Shown here: positions 30,622 through 38,159 of the stretch, in pieces
How the letters are laid out: each line of letters begins with the position of its first letter
Position numbering within the stretch: position 1 is the stretch's first letter
Source of the DNA: a virus
Strand: one strand, 5' to 3'
Length of the DNA: 39,444 nucleotides
Virus record (IMG/VR): IMGVR_UViG_3300028908_000004
Span: 1-39,444 of that record
Translations under genes and position numbers: made by a program
Notes under the pieces: model-generated
The model's input: the letters and a program-made list of their open reading frames with translations, nothing else
What the model was told of the DNA's origin: nothing
Database searches by the model: none

Positions 30622-30731
30622 TGCCAGCGGCGAGGACTCGAACCTCGCATGGTATCCTTTATTTGCGGCCACTCGGGACAACATTTGAAGGATACCAGCC
30701 CCGCTTGCGTCTCCCTCTCCGCCACACTGGC
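30622..30731 (-). tRNA. Leu-like tRNA mimic with enlarged helix instead of anticodon arm
   Basis: The 110-nt RNA has acceptor GCCAGTG/CGCTGGC (7 bp), T8-G9, D arm GCG...CGC with a Leu-type GAGAGGGAGA loop, T arm CGAGG-TTCGAGT-CCTCG and discriminator A. A normal 5-bp anticodon stem with a 7-base loop is absent. Instead TGGTATCCTT pairs with AAGGATACCA (10 bp) around a 28-base loop; GCGG before it can also pair with CCGC in the loop, giving a possible pseudoknot. It is about 20 nt longer than usual type II tRNAs. CCA is not encoded. tRNA identity is low confidence. Confidence 0.6.
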
Positions 30732-30737
30732 ACAATT

Positions 30738-31049
30738 TTATTCCATTAATTTGTTAACATATTTTGCAAATTTTTTTAACTGCATAGCTTCTGTAGCAAG
30801 TTGTTCATTTAGTTGTGTTTTTATTTCTTCAAACAAATGTAAAATTATATTATAAATTGCGCCTTTGAAAAGTTGTTTAAATTCGTCTATATTTTGAGCT
30901 AATGTTATGCTTAATTCTATTTTATTGTCTTGTACTTTTATTTTATATGTATCACTGCGGTAATATGTATCATTAATGCATCTATTGATTTCTTTTATTA
31001 GATGTTGTAATTTTTCTAATCTTTCTAAATGTTGTATTATTTGACTCAT
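30738..31049 (-). CDS. Helical 103-aa protein
   Basis: The product is almost entirely helical (HLERLEKLQHLIKEINRCIN; EEIKTQLNEQLATEAMQLKK), with a possible coiled coil. GAGGAGG precedes the ATG. Its stop lies 6 bp before the tRNA-like RNA begins. Unknown function. Confidence 0.65.
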   Translation of the reverse strand: MSQIIQHLERLEKLQHLIKEINRCINDTYYRSDTYKIKVQDNKIELSITLAQNIDEFKQLFKGAIYNIILHLFEEIKTQLNEQLATEAMQLKKFAKYVNKLME

Positions 31050-31070
31050 TTATTTTCCTCCTCTTGTCAT

Positions 31071-31328
31071 TTATAATCTTTTCAGTAAACATTGTTCTAA
31101 TCTCATTGTCCAATGAGCTTGCGCTTTATTTTTGCCATCTTCTAGAGATTTGCATCCAAGGTGTTGTTCATTGTAATACTCATCAAATTCATATCCCCAA
31201 TACCATTGATTCTCATGCTTGTAAATTTTATATTCTCCAAAAGGAGTCATTGCTATATATTCTTCTCCAAGTCCTTTTATCCATTTTAAGGGTTTAATCA
31301 TATAAACTGTTTCTTTTCTTTTATACAT
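31071..31328 (-). CDS. Small conserved-type phage protein, 85 aa
   Basis: It contains LKWIKGLGEEYIAMTPFGEY and CKSLEDGKNKAQAHW, the pattern of small phage proteins in which a beta hairpin with TPFG precedes a D-K-Q-x-H helix. Function unknown. AGGAG lies upstream of the ATG. Confidence 0.68.
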   Translation of the reverse strand: MYKRKETVYMIKPLKWIKGLGEEYIAMTPFGEYKIYKHENQWYWGYEFDEYYNEQHLGCKSLEDGKNKAQAHWTMRLEQCLLKRL

Positions 31329-31350
31329 TGCTTACTTTCTCCTAATAATT

Positions 31351-31533
31351 TTATTCAATTTTATTATATTCTATTTCTAAAGACCAAAGTAAAAATTCAA
31401 ATATCACACACCATTTATAAGTTGTTGATTCGCTTCCAAGTAATAAGTCTATACTAGGAATAATCCCAATCATTGAATAATCCTTATACATATTCCTAGC
31501 TGTAATTACTGTCTTGCCTAGTCTTAATTGCAT
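31351..31533 (-). CDS. 60-aa protein of unknown function
   Basis: AAGGAAG precedes the ATG, and the start overlaps the end of the upstream membrane protein gene by 10 bp. The C-terminal stretch YKWCVIFEFLLWSLEIEY is strongly aromatic/hydrophobic and may pack on a membrane. Unrecognised. Confidence 0.6.
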   Translation of the reverse strand: MQLRLGKTVITARNMYKDYSMIGIIPSIDLLLGSESTTYKWCVIFEFLLWSLEIEYNKIE

Positions 31534-32000
31534 AGTTGCTTCCTTAACCAGTTTTTTTTAAATTGTTCAATAATTTGATTTAGATCGTCTATACAGTTAG
31601 AAACCCCGTCGATATAGCCACTATTGCGATAAGGTATGGACGGGTCTTTTGCTATTTGACTGATTTCTTCATCCCATTTAGATATTAGAGTTTCTAGTTT
31701 AGTTATTAAAACATCCCTGTTGGCCGAGATATGAGAATTAATATGATTAAAAAGTGCAACGTAAGTATTTAATTTGCCTTGAAGGGTTTCTAAGGATTCG
31801 GTTAAATAATAGTTTCTTTCAACTAAGGCGATGTTTTCTTCTTTAATTTCTTGATTAACTTTATCAAGCATTCTTTTACGCCAGGAAAGGAAGGAATTAA
31901 GGTAGCCAAAACCGTAGCCGACTAAGAAGATTAAAAGCGTTATTCCACCGGCCAAGATAAAATAACGTTGGGAATAAATAAATCTCCATAAATCAATCAT
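31524..32000 (-). CDS. Membrane-anchored coiled-coil protein, 158 aa
   Basis: One N-terminal transmembrane helix (about 13-34, YFILAGGITLLIFLVGYGFG) is followed by a long charged coiled coil (about 45-90) and a helical end. AGGAGG precedes the ATG. It is the first gene of the minus-strand early block, directly after a promoter. The topology resembles Rz-like or exclusion proteins, but it is far from the lysis cassette. Confidence 0.7.
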   Translation of the reverse strand: MIDLWRFIYSQRYFILAGGITLLIFLVGYGFGYLNSFLSWRKRMLDKVNQEIKEENIALVERNYYLTESLETLQGKLNTYVALFNHINSHISANRDVLITKLETLISKWDEEISQIAKDPSIPYRNSGYIDGVSNCIDDLNQIIEQFKKNWLRKQLCN

Positions 32001-32019
32001 TTTATCCTCCTGATTCTAT

Positions 32020-32046
32020 GTTATATCATTAAAAATGATTTGTCAA
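32020..32046 (-). promoter_or_regulatory. Extended -10 promoter for the minus-strand early block
   Basis: TTGACA (32046-32041) and TGATATAAC, an extended -10 with TATAAC at 32025-32020, on a short 15-bp spacer. The spacer contains the inverted repeat ATCATT-AAA-AATGAT, a possible operator. Confidence 0.6.
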
Positions 32047-32074
32047 TATTTTTTTCTATTTTTTCTTAAAATAC

Positions 32075-32103
32075 TTGATTTCTTTCTTTTTTTGTATTAT
32101 TGT
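32075..32103 (+). promoter_or_regulatory. Promoter of the recombination operon
   Basis: TTGATT (32075-32080), 17-bp spacer, TATTGT (32098-32103) on the plus strand, ending 8 bases before AGGAGG. Divergent from the promoter at 32020-32046, about 30 bp away. Confidence 0.7.
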
Positions 32104-32121
32104 ATGGTCAAGGAGGTAGCA

Positions 32122-32775
32122 ATGAAATACGACAAAGAATTCTTAAATGCTTTAAAAGAATTATGGGAAGACCTAAAGAACCCCATAGCCAACGAGACTA
32201 ATCCTTACTACGACTCCAAGTATACCCCATTGCCCGATCTTCTGGATTATATTAAGCCAATCCTTTTAAAACATGGCTTTGTATTAATCCAGAAATTTGG
32301 CACGCCGTCAGAAAAATTCATTAATATCGTAACAGAGCTTATTCATCAAGACGGCCAAATAGAAACATCTCTTTTAGTTCCAATTGAAGGGGCAACACCA
32401 CAGAAACTTGGCCAAGCCATTACTTATGGAAGGCGATACAGTATCCAAACCATCCTAGGAATTGCGTCCGACTTTGATGATGATGCAAATGTTTTTGAAC
32501 AACCTTCTTCTAAGTTATCTAAACCAAAAAGAACAGAAGAGGAATCTCAAGCCAACCCTGCACTTATAGAAGCGGCCAAGTTATTCGCAGAAATTGTTGG
32601 AATTGTGAACAAAAAGAAACTTCAGGCTAGAGAAAAGGCTAAAATTATGGATAGGGTAAGAAGTAATAAGGAAAACGCAGAAGAGCTTAAAAAAATCTTA
32701 AATGAATTAAAAGGAGAAAAGAATGAAACCGGAACTAAGACAGGAAGTACAACCGGCAATGTTGACCTCTTCTGA
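32122..32775 (+). CDS. erf: ERF-family single-strand annealing protein
   Basis: The start at 32122 (MKYDKEFLNAL) follows AAGGAGG; upstream in-frame sequence is low-complexity Phe/Leu. The 217-residue protein has the ERF core: NPYYDSKYTPLPDLLDYIKP, VTELIHQDGQIE and LGQAITYGRRYSIQTILGI followed by the acidic DFDDDAN. It anneals complementary single strands in phage recombination and pairs with the nuclease two genes downstream. Confidence 0.9.
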   Translation: MKYDKEFLNALKELWEDLKNPIANETNPYYDSKYTPLPDLLDYIKPILLKHGFVLIQKFGTPSEKFINIVTELIHQDGQIETSLLVPIEGATPQKLGQAITYGRRYSIQTILGIASDFDDDANVFEQPSSKLSKPKRTEEESQANPALIEAAKLFAEIVGIVNKKKLQAREKAKIMDRVRSNKENAEELKKILNELKGEKNETGTKTGSTTGNVDLF

Positions 32776-33280
32776 TATAGAAAAAAAAGTTTTAAACCTA
32801 GTTATCGATGACCCGACTGATTTAAATATTGCTTATGGGTTGTTGTCAGAAATTAAGGCCGAAATTGAAATAAGAAAAGAATATTTTAAGCCTAAAAGAC
32901 AAAAAGCCAAACAAGTTCATGATGATTGGGTTGCGGCAGAAAAAAAGGCCTGTCAAAACCTAGAACAGGCCAAGAGTATTTTAATAGCCAAAATGAAAGC
33001 TTTTATAGAAACAACAAAGAAGATGCTTGAAGAACAATATCAGAAAGCCTTAGTTCAGGCTAAAGAAGAAGGGCTAAATCCAGCTTTAGTACCAAGGCCA
33101 GAATTGAGAACATCAGTAAAGACTAGAAAAATTTATAAAGCTGTTGTAAAAGATTTTTCTAAACTTCCCGATGAATATAAGCTTCCTGATATGACAAAAC
33201 TTAATAAACTGGCTAGAGATTTAAAAGATCAATTAAATATTCCCGGAGTGGAGGTTGAAATTGACTTCACAATCATTTAA
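32723..33280 (+). CDS. Coiled-coil recombination-operon protein, 185 aa
   Basis: A long Lys/Glu-rich coiled coil (about 45-115) is flanked by a short N-terminal domain and a C-terminal basic/beta segment (RTSVKTRKIYKAVVKDFSKL). Such proteins lie beside ERF or RecT genes and are variably compared with Gam-like or DUF1351 proteins. AAGGAG precedes the ATG, which overlaps ERF by 53 bp. Confidence 0.65.
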   Translation: MKPELRQEVQPAMLTSSDIEKKVLNLVIDDPTDLNIAYGLLSEIKAEIEIRKEYFKPKRQKAKQVHDDWVAAEKKACQNLEQAKSILIAKMKAFIETTKKMLEEQYQKALVQAKEEGLNPALVPRPELRTSVKTRKIYKAVVKDFSKLPDEYKLPDMTKLNKLARDLKDQLNIPGVEVEIDFTII

Positions 33281-33869
33281 ATTATCTGAATTGCTCGAAT
33301 TATCTAAGTTAGCAAATGATATAACATTTAATGCCGAGAATCACATCTATAGTATTAATGGATCAGTTTTACCATCTGTTACAACAATGCTTTTGGATTT
33401 AGGATTAATCAATACTAAATATTTTAAACAAACTGATGCAGAAAAAGGCCATCGGATTCATCATTTATTAGAATTATTAGACCAAGATAAGCTAGATTGG
33501 GAAAGTTTAACTGATCCTGAACTTATTCATGTTCAAAACTGGAATACATTCAAATTAGATTATGGAGTAGACATTCTAATGATTGAACAACCTATCTATC
33601 ATCCAATATATTTATACGCAGGAACAATTGACAGATTTGCGCTAGTTAAAGGCAAATTAGCTGTTATTGATATTAAGAGCGGATATCCAATGACTTGGCA
33701 CCAGTTACAACTTGGGCTTTATGGCATGATCGTTGAATACGTATTAAAGCAAGAAATTGAAATGTATGATGTGTATACAAAAAGATATACTGTAAGAAAA
33801 GTTCCAAGAGAGATTTATAATGTTTGTGAAGCAGTTTTAACGTTGTGGAGATGGAAGTATGAAGTTTGA
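33261..33869 (+). CDS. PD-(D/E)XK nuclease, RecB/Cas4-like, TTG start
   Basis: No ATG fits; TTG at 33261 has GGAGG at 6-base spacing (TTG at 33255 is an alternative). The 202-residue protein has AEKGHRIHH, EQPIY, AGTIDRF, VIDIKSG and WHQLQLGLYG: the G-x-x-x-H, E, D, D-x-K and Q-x-x-x-Y signature of RecB/Cas4-type exonucleases. It is expected to resect ends to give single strands for ERF. It overlaps the coiled-coil gene by 20 bp. Confidence 0.88.
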   Translation: MTSQSFKLSELLELSKLANDITFNAENHIYSINGSVLPSVTTMLLDLGLINTKYFKQTDAEKGHRIHHLLELLDQDKLDWESLTDPELIHVQNWNTFKLDYGVDILMIEQPIYHPIYLYAGTIDRFALVKGKLAVIDIKSGYPMTWHQLQLGLYGMIVEYVLKQEIEMYDVYTKRYTVRKVPREIYNVCEAVLTLWRWKYEV

Positions 33870-34365
33870 TAAAGTCTTTTTCAAAGGCAAGGTTATCAAA
33901 CGTAAAGATTTTCTGGCCTACCCGGAGAAATACCCAACTGTAATCTGCCTAGAGGTAGATACAGACTGGTGGTATCCTGTTATTAACTTTGGTAAAATGG
34001 GGGAATTGGATAACCTTGCCATTAAAATAGAACGCTGGGAGGAGGGCTTTAAAGAACAAGCTAGGCGATTCTACTTTGCTGTTAGGGATCGCCTAACTGA
34101 AGCTATGGGAGATACTTCCAGACATCACAAAGATCATCTTCATAAGGAGGCAAAAAAAGAATGTGGATTATACCACGATAATGGAACTTTAAAGAGCTTT
34201 AATGAATTAAACAAACGTGAAGTATGGCTATTAACTGAGGTCATGCTTAGATGGGCTGAAGAAGCAGGAGCATATATAGATGACTTGGTTCCAATGCACA
34301 GATATCTAGGCCATATTGGAGGAGTACATGGGGAAGAAAACGAGAAAAACAAAAAAAACAGCTAG
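33859..34365 (+). CDS. Unknown 168-aa protein in the recombination operon
   Basis: A basic beta-rich N-terminus is followed by ARRFYFAVRDRLTEAMGDTS and HHKDHLHKEAKKECG, then a helix EVWLLTEVMLRWAEEAGAYI. The His/Lys-rich centre suggests nucleic-acid or metal binding. Position between nuclease and NinG resembles lambda ninB, but I see no clear NinB motif. Overlaps its neighbours by 11 and 38 bp. Confidence 0.65.
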   Translation: MKFDKVFFKGKVIKRKDFLAYPEKYPTVICLEVDTDWWYPVINFGKMGELDNLAIKIERWEEGFKEQARRFYFAVRDRLTEAMGDTSRHHKDHLHKEAKKECGLYHDNGTLKSFNELNKREVWLLTEVMLRWAEEAGAYIDDLVPMHRYLGHIGGVHGEENEKNKKNS

Positions 34366-34744
34366 ACAAAGAGCAATAAAAAAAGCTGATGATGCTTTTA
34401 GTCTTTATATTAGAACACGAGACAAAAGATGCGTTTTGTGCGGCAAAGAAACAGAACTTACCGCAGGACATCTAATAACTCGTAGCAGGTGGAGTGTTAG
34501 ATACGATGAGGATAATGTATTTTGCCAATGTACATCATGTAATCTGAAACATGAATATTATCCTGAGATTTTTACAGCTTGGTATATATCCAGATTTGGA
34601 GAAAAAAAGTATGAAGAACTTGTAATAAAATCACAACAGCCTAAAAAGTATACAACACAAGAACTTTTGGAACTGGCAGAATATTACAAAGAAAAAACTA
34701 GAAAACTTTTACAAGGAGGCAACGATGGTCAGAATCAAAGTTAA
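34328..34744 (+). CDS. NinG/Rap-like HNH recombination nuclease
   Basis: The start at 34328 (MGKKTRKTKK) follows GGAGGAG. The 138-residue protein has a basic N-terminus, CVLC (35-38), AGHLITR (46-52) and DNVFCQCTSCN (62-72), the Cys/His/Asn pattern of lambda NinG endonucleases that cut branched DNA. Encoded with ERF and a RecB-like nuclease, it probably resolves recombination intermediates. Confidence 0.83.
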   Translation: MGKKTRKTKKTARQRAIKKADDAFSLYIRTRDKRCVLCGKETELTAGHLITRSRWSVRYDEDNVFCQCTSCNLKHEYYPEIFTAWYISRFGEKKYEELVIKSQQPKKYTTQELLELAEYYKEKTRKLLQGGNDGQNQS

Positions 34745-34913
34745 GTCTTACAAAGTACAGAGGCATGGAGCAAGAGGGACAATTGTTACAATACCCAAGT
34801 TTTGGCTTGATAATAATGGATTAAAACCCGGCGATCTTCTTGATATGTATATTCGTGAAGATGGTGTAATCGAAATAGAACCGCCTAAGTTTAAGGAGGG
34901 TACGAATGACTAA
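34725..34913 (+). CDS. AbrB/MazE-type DNA-binding protein
   Basis: The 62-residue protein has the swapped-hairpin AbrB pattern: YKVQRHGARGTIVTIPKFWL, NNGLKPGDLLDMYIREDG, VIEIEPPKF. It may bind operators as a dimer and is a candidate regulator of the phage early operons. AAGGAGG precedes the ATG, overlapping the nuclease gene by 20 bp. Confidence 0.8.
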   Translation: MVRIKVKSYKVQRHGARGTIVTIPKFWLDNNGLKPGDLLDMYIREDGVIEIEPPKFKEGTND

Positions 34914-35112
34914 AATAGGTGCATTATGGATTAAACAGTCAAGTAAAGGTGATAAGTTCCTAAGCGGGCAGTTAGAACTAAACAATAGAAAAATTAGAGT
35001 ACTAGTATTCAAAAATAAACGCAAGAATCAAGGAAAATCACCAGATTATTACATTTATCTTGGCTCAGATAGAAATCAGGCTGATGATTTTCAAGACGAT
35101 ATCCCGTTCTAA
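34906..35112 (+). CDS. Small ssDNA-binding-like protein with SSB-type tail
   Basis: The 68-residue protein starts with MTKIGALWIKQSSKGDKFLS and a basic strand pair (KIRVLVFKNKRK), as in small OB-like or DUF736-like proteins. It ends ADDFQDDIPF, matching the acidic C-terminal tip by which bacterial SSB recruits repair enzymes. In a recombination operon without another SSB gene it may be a minimal SSB or an SSB mimic (inference). AAGGAGGG lies upstream. Confidence 0.7.
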   Translation: MTKIGALWIKQSSKGDKFLSGQLELNNRKIRVLVFKNKRKNQGKSPDYYIYLGSDRNQADDFQDDIPF

Positions 35113-35114
35113 TT

Positions 35115-35321
35115 ATGTATTGCCGAGCAATCGGTAAAAATATAGTTTTTGAGTTTGACGCTCGTGGATTGACTGAGGCAGAAAGATACGTACGTAAAGC
35201 TAGACGATTATACCATCTATTCAGAGAAGACCACGAGGTTAAAATAGAAGTATACACGCCTAATGCCGGAATAAAGACTAAGAGCGTTTTCTTTTCCGTA
35301 CCTTCTGCCAATAAATCTTAG
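35115..35321 (+). CDS. Unknown 68-aa protein at the end of the recombination operon
   Basis: It starts 2 bp after the SSB-like stop without a clear ribosome site, so it may rely on coupling. A beta-strand pair and a basic helix (EAERYVRKARRLYHLFRED) are predicted. The last 44 bp overlap the convergent minus-strand gene. Unrecognised. Confidence 0.5.
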   Translation: MYCRAIGKNIVFEFDARGLTEAERYVRKARRLYHLFREDHEVKIEVYTPNAGIKTKSVFFSVPSANKS

Positions 35322-35469
35322 CCGCTACTTTTCGTCCTATCTCTGCTGAACCATACCTTTTAGCAGCCTTACGAGCTATCTTGGCAAAATTACCTGTCTT
35401 ATAATTTCTGCCAAGCCGTTTTACAGCAGCTCTGCCTCTAGCCCCTTTGGGTTTCATTTTCCTAGCCAC
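35278..35469 (-). CDS. Highly basic 63-aa protein, GTG start
   Basis: A GTG at 35469 has GGAGGAGG upstream. The protein contains MKPKGARGRAAVKRLGRNYK and GNFAKIARKAAKRYGSAEIG and ends QKVRKRKRS, a composition seen in small basic phage proteins near structural genes. It probably binds DNA or RNA. It overlaps the upstream 42-residue gene by 8 bp and converges on the recombination operon. Confidence 0.7.
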   Translation of the reverse strand: MARKMKPKGARGRAAVKRLGRNYKTGNFAKIARKAAKRYGSAEIGRKVAAKIYWQKVRKRKRS

Positions 35470-35590
35470 GTTTCCTCCTCCTTCTTCCCGCCCCCCGTTT
35501 TGGCAATTCGGAGATTTTATGCTTTCTCCAATTCTTGCCAAAGTGTCTCTTTAGTCTTTCTAAATCACTTCTTGGCCTGCCATTTGGCAT
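35462..35590 (-). CDS. 42-aa basic protein
   Basis: GGAGGATATT precedes an ATG encoding MPNGRPRSDLERLKRHFG and an Arg/Lys-rich tail (GAGRRRRKRG). It lies 11 bp after the LamG adhesin gene and overlaps the next gene. Probably nucleic-acid binding; unrecognised. Confidence 0.62.
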   Translation of the reverse strand: MPNGRPRSDLERLKRHFGKNWRKHKISELPKRGAGRRRRKRG

Positions 35591-35601
35591 AATATCCTCC
35601 T

Positions 35602-36828
35602 TTATGCTTCTTTAACCCATGTTGCCATACTTCCGGGGTAATCTATTTGATAATGGAAATCAAATTCCATTAAATAAACACCATCATTTAAAGTATCTTC
35701 ATTTGCACCTCCATCTCTAAATAGCCTACATATTATAATACTACTTATTTTCTTTCCTCGTCCATCAATTCTAACAATATCCGTTGCCATGTGAATATCT
35801 TGTCCCCAAACCGGAGCAGATACTCTAGCTATTGTTGTGTTATTAAAAGAAGAACCAACATTGGCCCAAGTATATTCTAGCCCCCATACTACATTCCCTG
35901 TTTCATTAGACGGATTAATCCAATGAATATGCGCTTCTATAGCAGTTCCTTCTTTATAACTATGCGGAAGTTGCCTTGAGAAAAAGAGTTCATTCGTGAC
36001 ATTTTTATTAAACTTCCAAACAACAACTCCAAAACTTGAGGAAGAATCATTGATCAATCCTGCGACCCATGTAGGAGAATTATAAAGAGTCATATCATAC
36101 CCAGTACCAAGTGTACACCTATTGTCTACAGTTGACCCGGAACCTTCATTGAACAGAAAATTAGCCACTACATCAGTTGTCTCTGTTATGCTTGTTGGCA
36201 AAGAAGTAGAACCGTGTCCATTATTATATCGTTCCGCTACTTGATCTGCGGATAACGTTACATTATAAATGGTAATATTGTCTATTATTCCTTGATAATA
36301 TTGCCCATCTCCATCATAGCCTATATAAAACGGAGATGTGCTTGCTCCTAAAGTATATCCCCATAGTTTACGCCTGATCTTTTTAATTCCATTCACATAA
36401 ATAATAACAATACTGTTGCTCCCAGATAGCTTAACAGTAACTACGATGTGTGTTGTAGCGTTGTTAAGTAGAGCATTGCTTACCCATATATCCCAACTGT
36501 TAGCAATAGAAACTACTAGAGAATTGTTTTGTTTGCTAATTTCAAAATATCCGTCTCGATATAACATCATACCTAAAGACCCTTCTGGTTTCGTCCAAAA
36601 TTCAATAGAATAATTCCCAGGAGAAGTGTCTAAATTGTCATAGTCTAAAACTTCACCATACTGGGTACTTCCGTTTAACTGGATGGCATAAGAAGAACCA
36701 CTAGAACCATCCGTTTTATAAATCACTCTTTCAGGGCTTCTGGCTCCAATTTCTGAAACGTTAGCCGGATTGACTCTTAAATCGTCCCATACTTCAGCCC
36801 ATTCTGGCGTTAAATATCTTCTTTTCAT
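35602..36828 (-). CDS. LamG-domain adhesin
   Basis: The 408-residue protein starts MKRRYLTPEWAEVWDDLRVN, a head often found on phage structural proteins. A LamG/concanavalin-like lectin domain follows at about 45-205 (YSIEFWTKPEG, HIVVTVKLSG, FYIGYDGDGQYYQGIIDNIT). A C-terminal beta domain contains HIHWINPSNETGNVVWGLEY. It is probably a surface-binding virion protein separate from the main fibre. It overlaps the upstream gene by 4 bp. Confidence 0.78.
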   Translation of the reverse strand: MKRRYLTPEWAEVWDDLRVNPANVSEIGARSPERVIYKTDGSSGSSYAIQLNGSTQYGEVLDYDNLDTSPGNYSIEFWTKPEGSLGMMLYRDGYFEISKQNNSLVVSIANSWDIWVSNALLNNATTHIVVTVKLSGSNSIVIIYVNGIKKIRRKLWGYTLGASTSPFYIGYDGDGQYYQGIIDNITIYNVTLSADQVAERYNNGHGSTSLPTSITETTDVVANFLFNEGSGSTVDNRCTLGTGYDMTLYNSPTWVAGLINDSSSSFGVVVWKFNKNVTNELFFSRQLPHSYKEGTAIEAHIHWINPSNETGNVVWGLEYTWANVGSSFNNTTIARVSAPVWGQDIHMATDIVRIDGRGKKISSIIICRLFRDGGANEDTLNDGVYLMEFDFHYQIDYPGSMATWVKEA

Positions 36829-37124
36829 GTTTCCTCCTCAAAAATAATGGCTCTAAGCAAAAGGAGGTAATTAATTACATCTGCAATTCTGCCATCTATA
36901 TCTTTATAATTCTTGTTTTTTATAGCCCAATTAATTGAATCCCAATGTTTCGTAGCATAAACCATTGCCACGATTTCTGGCGTTGTTCCTGTTTGTTTGG
37001 CAATCCTTTTAAAATTGTCCAATCTGTCCGAACTATTAGCATATTCTCTGCCTTTCCCTTCACCCATTTTTAAAGTGTCATCCATAAACTTTCTAGTAAT
37101 TAAGTCATATTCTTTAAAAGTCAT
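36825..37124 (-). CDS. Small helical protein of the Nmad1/DUF1599 type
   Basis: The 99-residue sequence has GKGREYANSSDRLDNFKRIA, VYATKHWDSIN and DGRIADVINYLLLLRA. This resembles the DUF1599 (nucleotide-modification-associated domain 1) or all-alpha NTP pyrophosphohydrolase-like pattern found in phages. A nucleotide-related role is possible, but catalytic acidic residues are not clearly visible. It overlaps the LamG gene by 4 bp. Confidence 0.62.
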   Translation of the reverse strand: MTFKEYDLITRKFMDDTLKMGEGKGREYANSSDRLDNFKRIAKQTGTTPEIVAMVYATKHWDSINWAIKNKNYKDIDGRIADVINYLLLLRAIIFEEET

Positions 37125-37132
37125 ATTCCCCC

Positions 37133-37981
37133 CTAAGAGAAAATAAACTGTGTTTTAAGTTGTTTGTTATGAAAATCATGTTTTATAAATACACCTCCCG
37201 CCGATTGTATCCGTCTTAATTGTTGTTCGCCAAAATTATATCTATAGCCTGTGTTAGAGTCTGTCTGGTCAAACTCTTTTAGATAACATCCAGTTACAAT
37301 ACCTCTGCGTTTTTTTATAACTATTTTATCTGATTTATTCAAAGATATTATATCGGCAGAACCATCAAATTGGTAATTGTGTATATGAGCTAGCCATATT
37401 AAATTGGCATCTATATATACCTTGCGCCTGTTTAAAGAAATCATTCCTCCTGTAACCTCACCTCCTGAACCAGTTCCGTGATTATACCAGATTATATACG
37501 TTCTGGTAGATCGATGTGAACCATATCTAAAAACCTGTTTTATAAAACCGCTATATCCTGCATGTCTTATCAGGCCATATTTGTTAACATCTCGTTCACT
37601 GTTTAATAGATAAATCAGCCATTGTATGGGATCTGTACCTGAATGTTTGATTATAGCTGTTTCATGATTACCTACACCAATTAAGTCTATATGATTGGCA
37701 TAAGGTCTTAAGATTTCAAAGGCTTCTTGGATATTGTCGTCTATAATTTGTTTCCCCGGTTTGTCTTCGGCTTTCGTATAACGCCTTAGATCTCGTGTCG
37801 TAATCAAACGCATTACGTCGCCATTAATGTAAATTCTTGCATTTAATCTAACAGCTTCGTCAAAATCTTGTTTAAATCTATCTATATCAAATAGCCTATC
37901 TCCTATATGTAAATCAGAGGCCAAAAGGAACCAAAATTCTTTTTGCTCTGAATAGTCAAAATCAAACGTATTAACATCCAA
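37133..37981 (-). CDS. Calcineurin-like metallophosphoesterase
   Basis: The 282-residue enzyme has the metal-binding motifs in order: SDLHIGD (Asp23, His25), NGDV (Asp55), GNHE (104-107), NHG (167-169) and HIH (199-201). It belongs to the calcineurin-like phosphoesterase superfamily and is likely a nuclease or nucleotide phosphatase. It lies within the late operon downstream of the lysis genes. Confidence 0.9.
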   Translation of the reverse strand: MDVNTFDFDYSEQKEFWFLLASDLHIGDRLFDIDRFKQDFDEAVRLNARIYINGDVMRLITTRDLRRYTKAEDKPGKQIIDDNIQEAFEILRPYANHIDLIGVGNHETAIIKHSGTDPIQWLIYLLNSERDVNKYGLIRHAGYSGFIKQVFRYGSHRSTRTYIIWYNHGTGSGGEVTGGMISLNRRKVYIDANLIWLAHIHNYQFDGSADIISLNKSDKIVIKKRRGIVTGCYLKEFDQTDSNTGYRYNFGEQQLRRIQSAGGVFIKHDFHNKQLKTQFIFS

Positions 37982-37983
37982 TA

Positions 37984-38157
37984 TTATACCTCCTCACTAA
38001 TAACTTGTAACATCTCTGCGCCACAGAATGGGCAGTAGTAAATCTCTTGATACCATAGGTCTCTATTCGATAAAACTACAACTTTAAAAACTGTATTACA
38101 ATATAAACATTTATATTTGACTACCTCTTCATCATCATTTATCATGATCGTCTTCAT
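37984..38157 (-). CDS. Zinc-ribbon protein, about 57 aa
   Basis: Two CxxC knuckles (CLYC and CPFC) are spaced as in a zinc ribbon, with an acidic N-terminus. I take the ATG at 38157; a TTG at 38166 overlapping the upstream gene is possible. The end abuts the phosphoesterase start. Could be a nucleic-acid- or protein-binding ribbon. Confidence 0.62.
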   Translation of the reverse strand: MKTIMINDDEEVVKYKCLYCNTVFKVVVLSNRDLWYQEIYYCPFCGAEMLQVISEEV

Positions 38158-38159
38158 TC

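Noticed and set aside
30640-30720. Selenocysteine tRNA (CTTCAAA loop word, GGCCGC word)
   Set aside because: The CTTCAAA heptamer is not flanked by pairing arms, and the D arm is of Leu type; no selenocysteine genes are visible.
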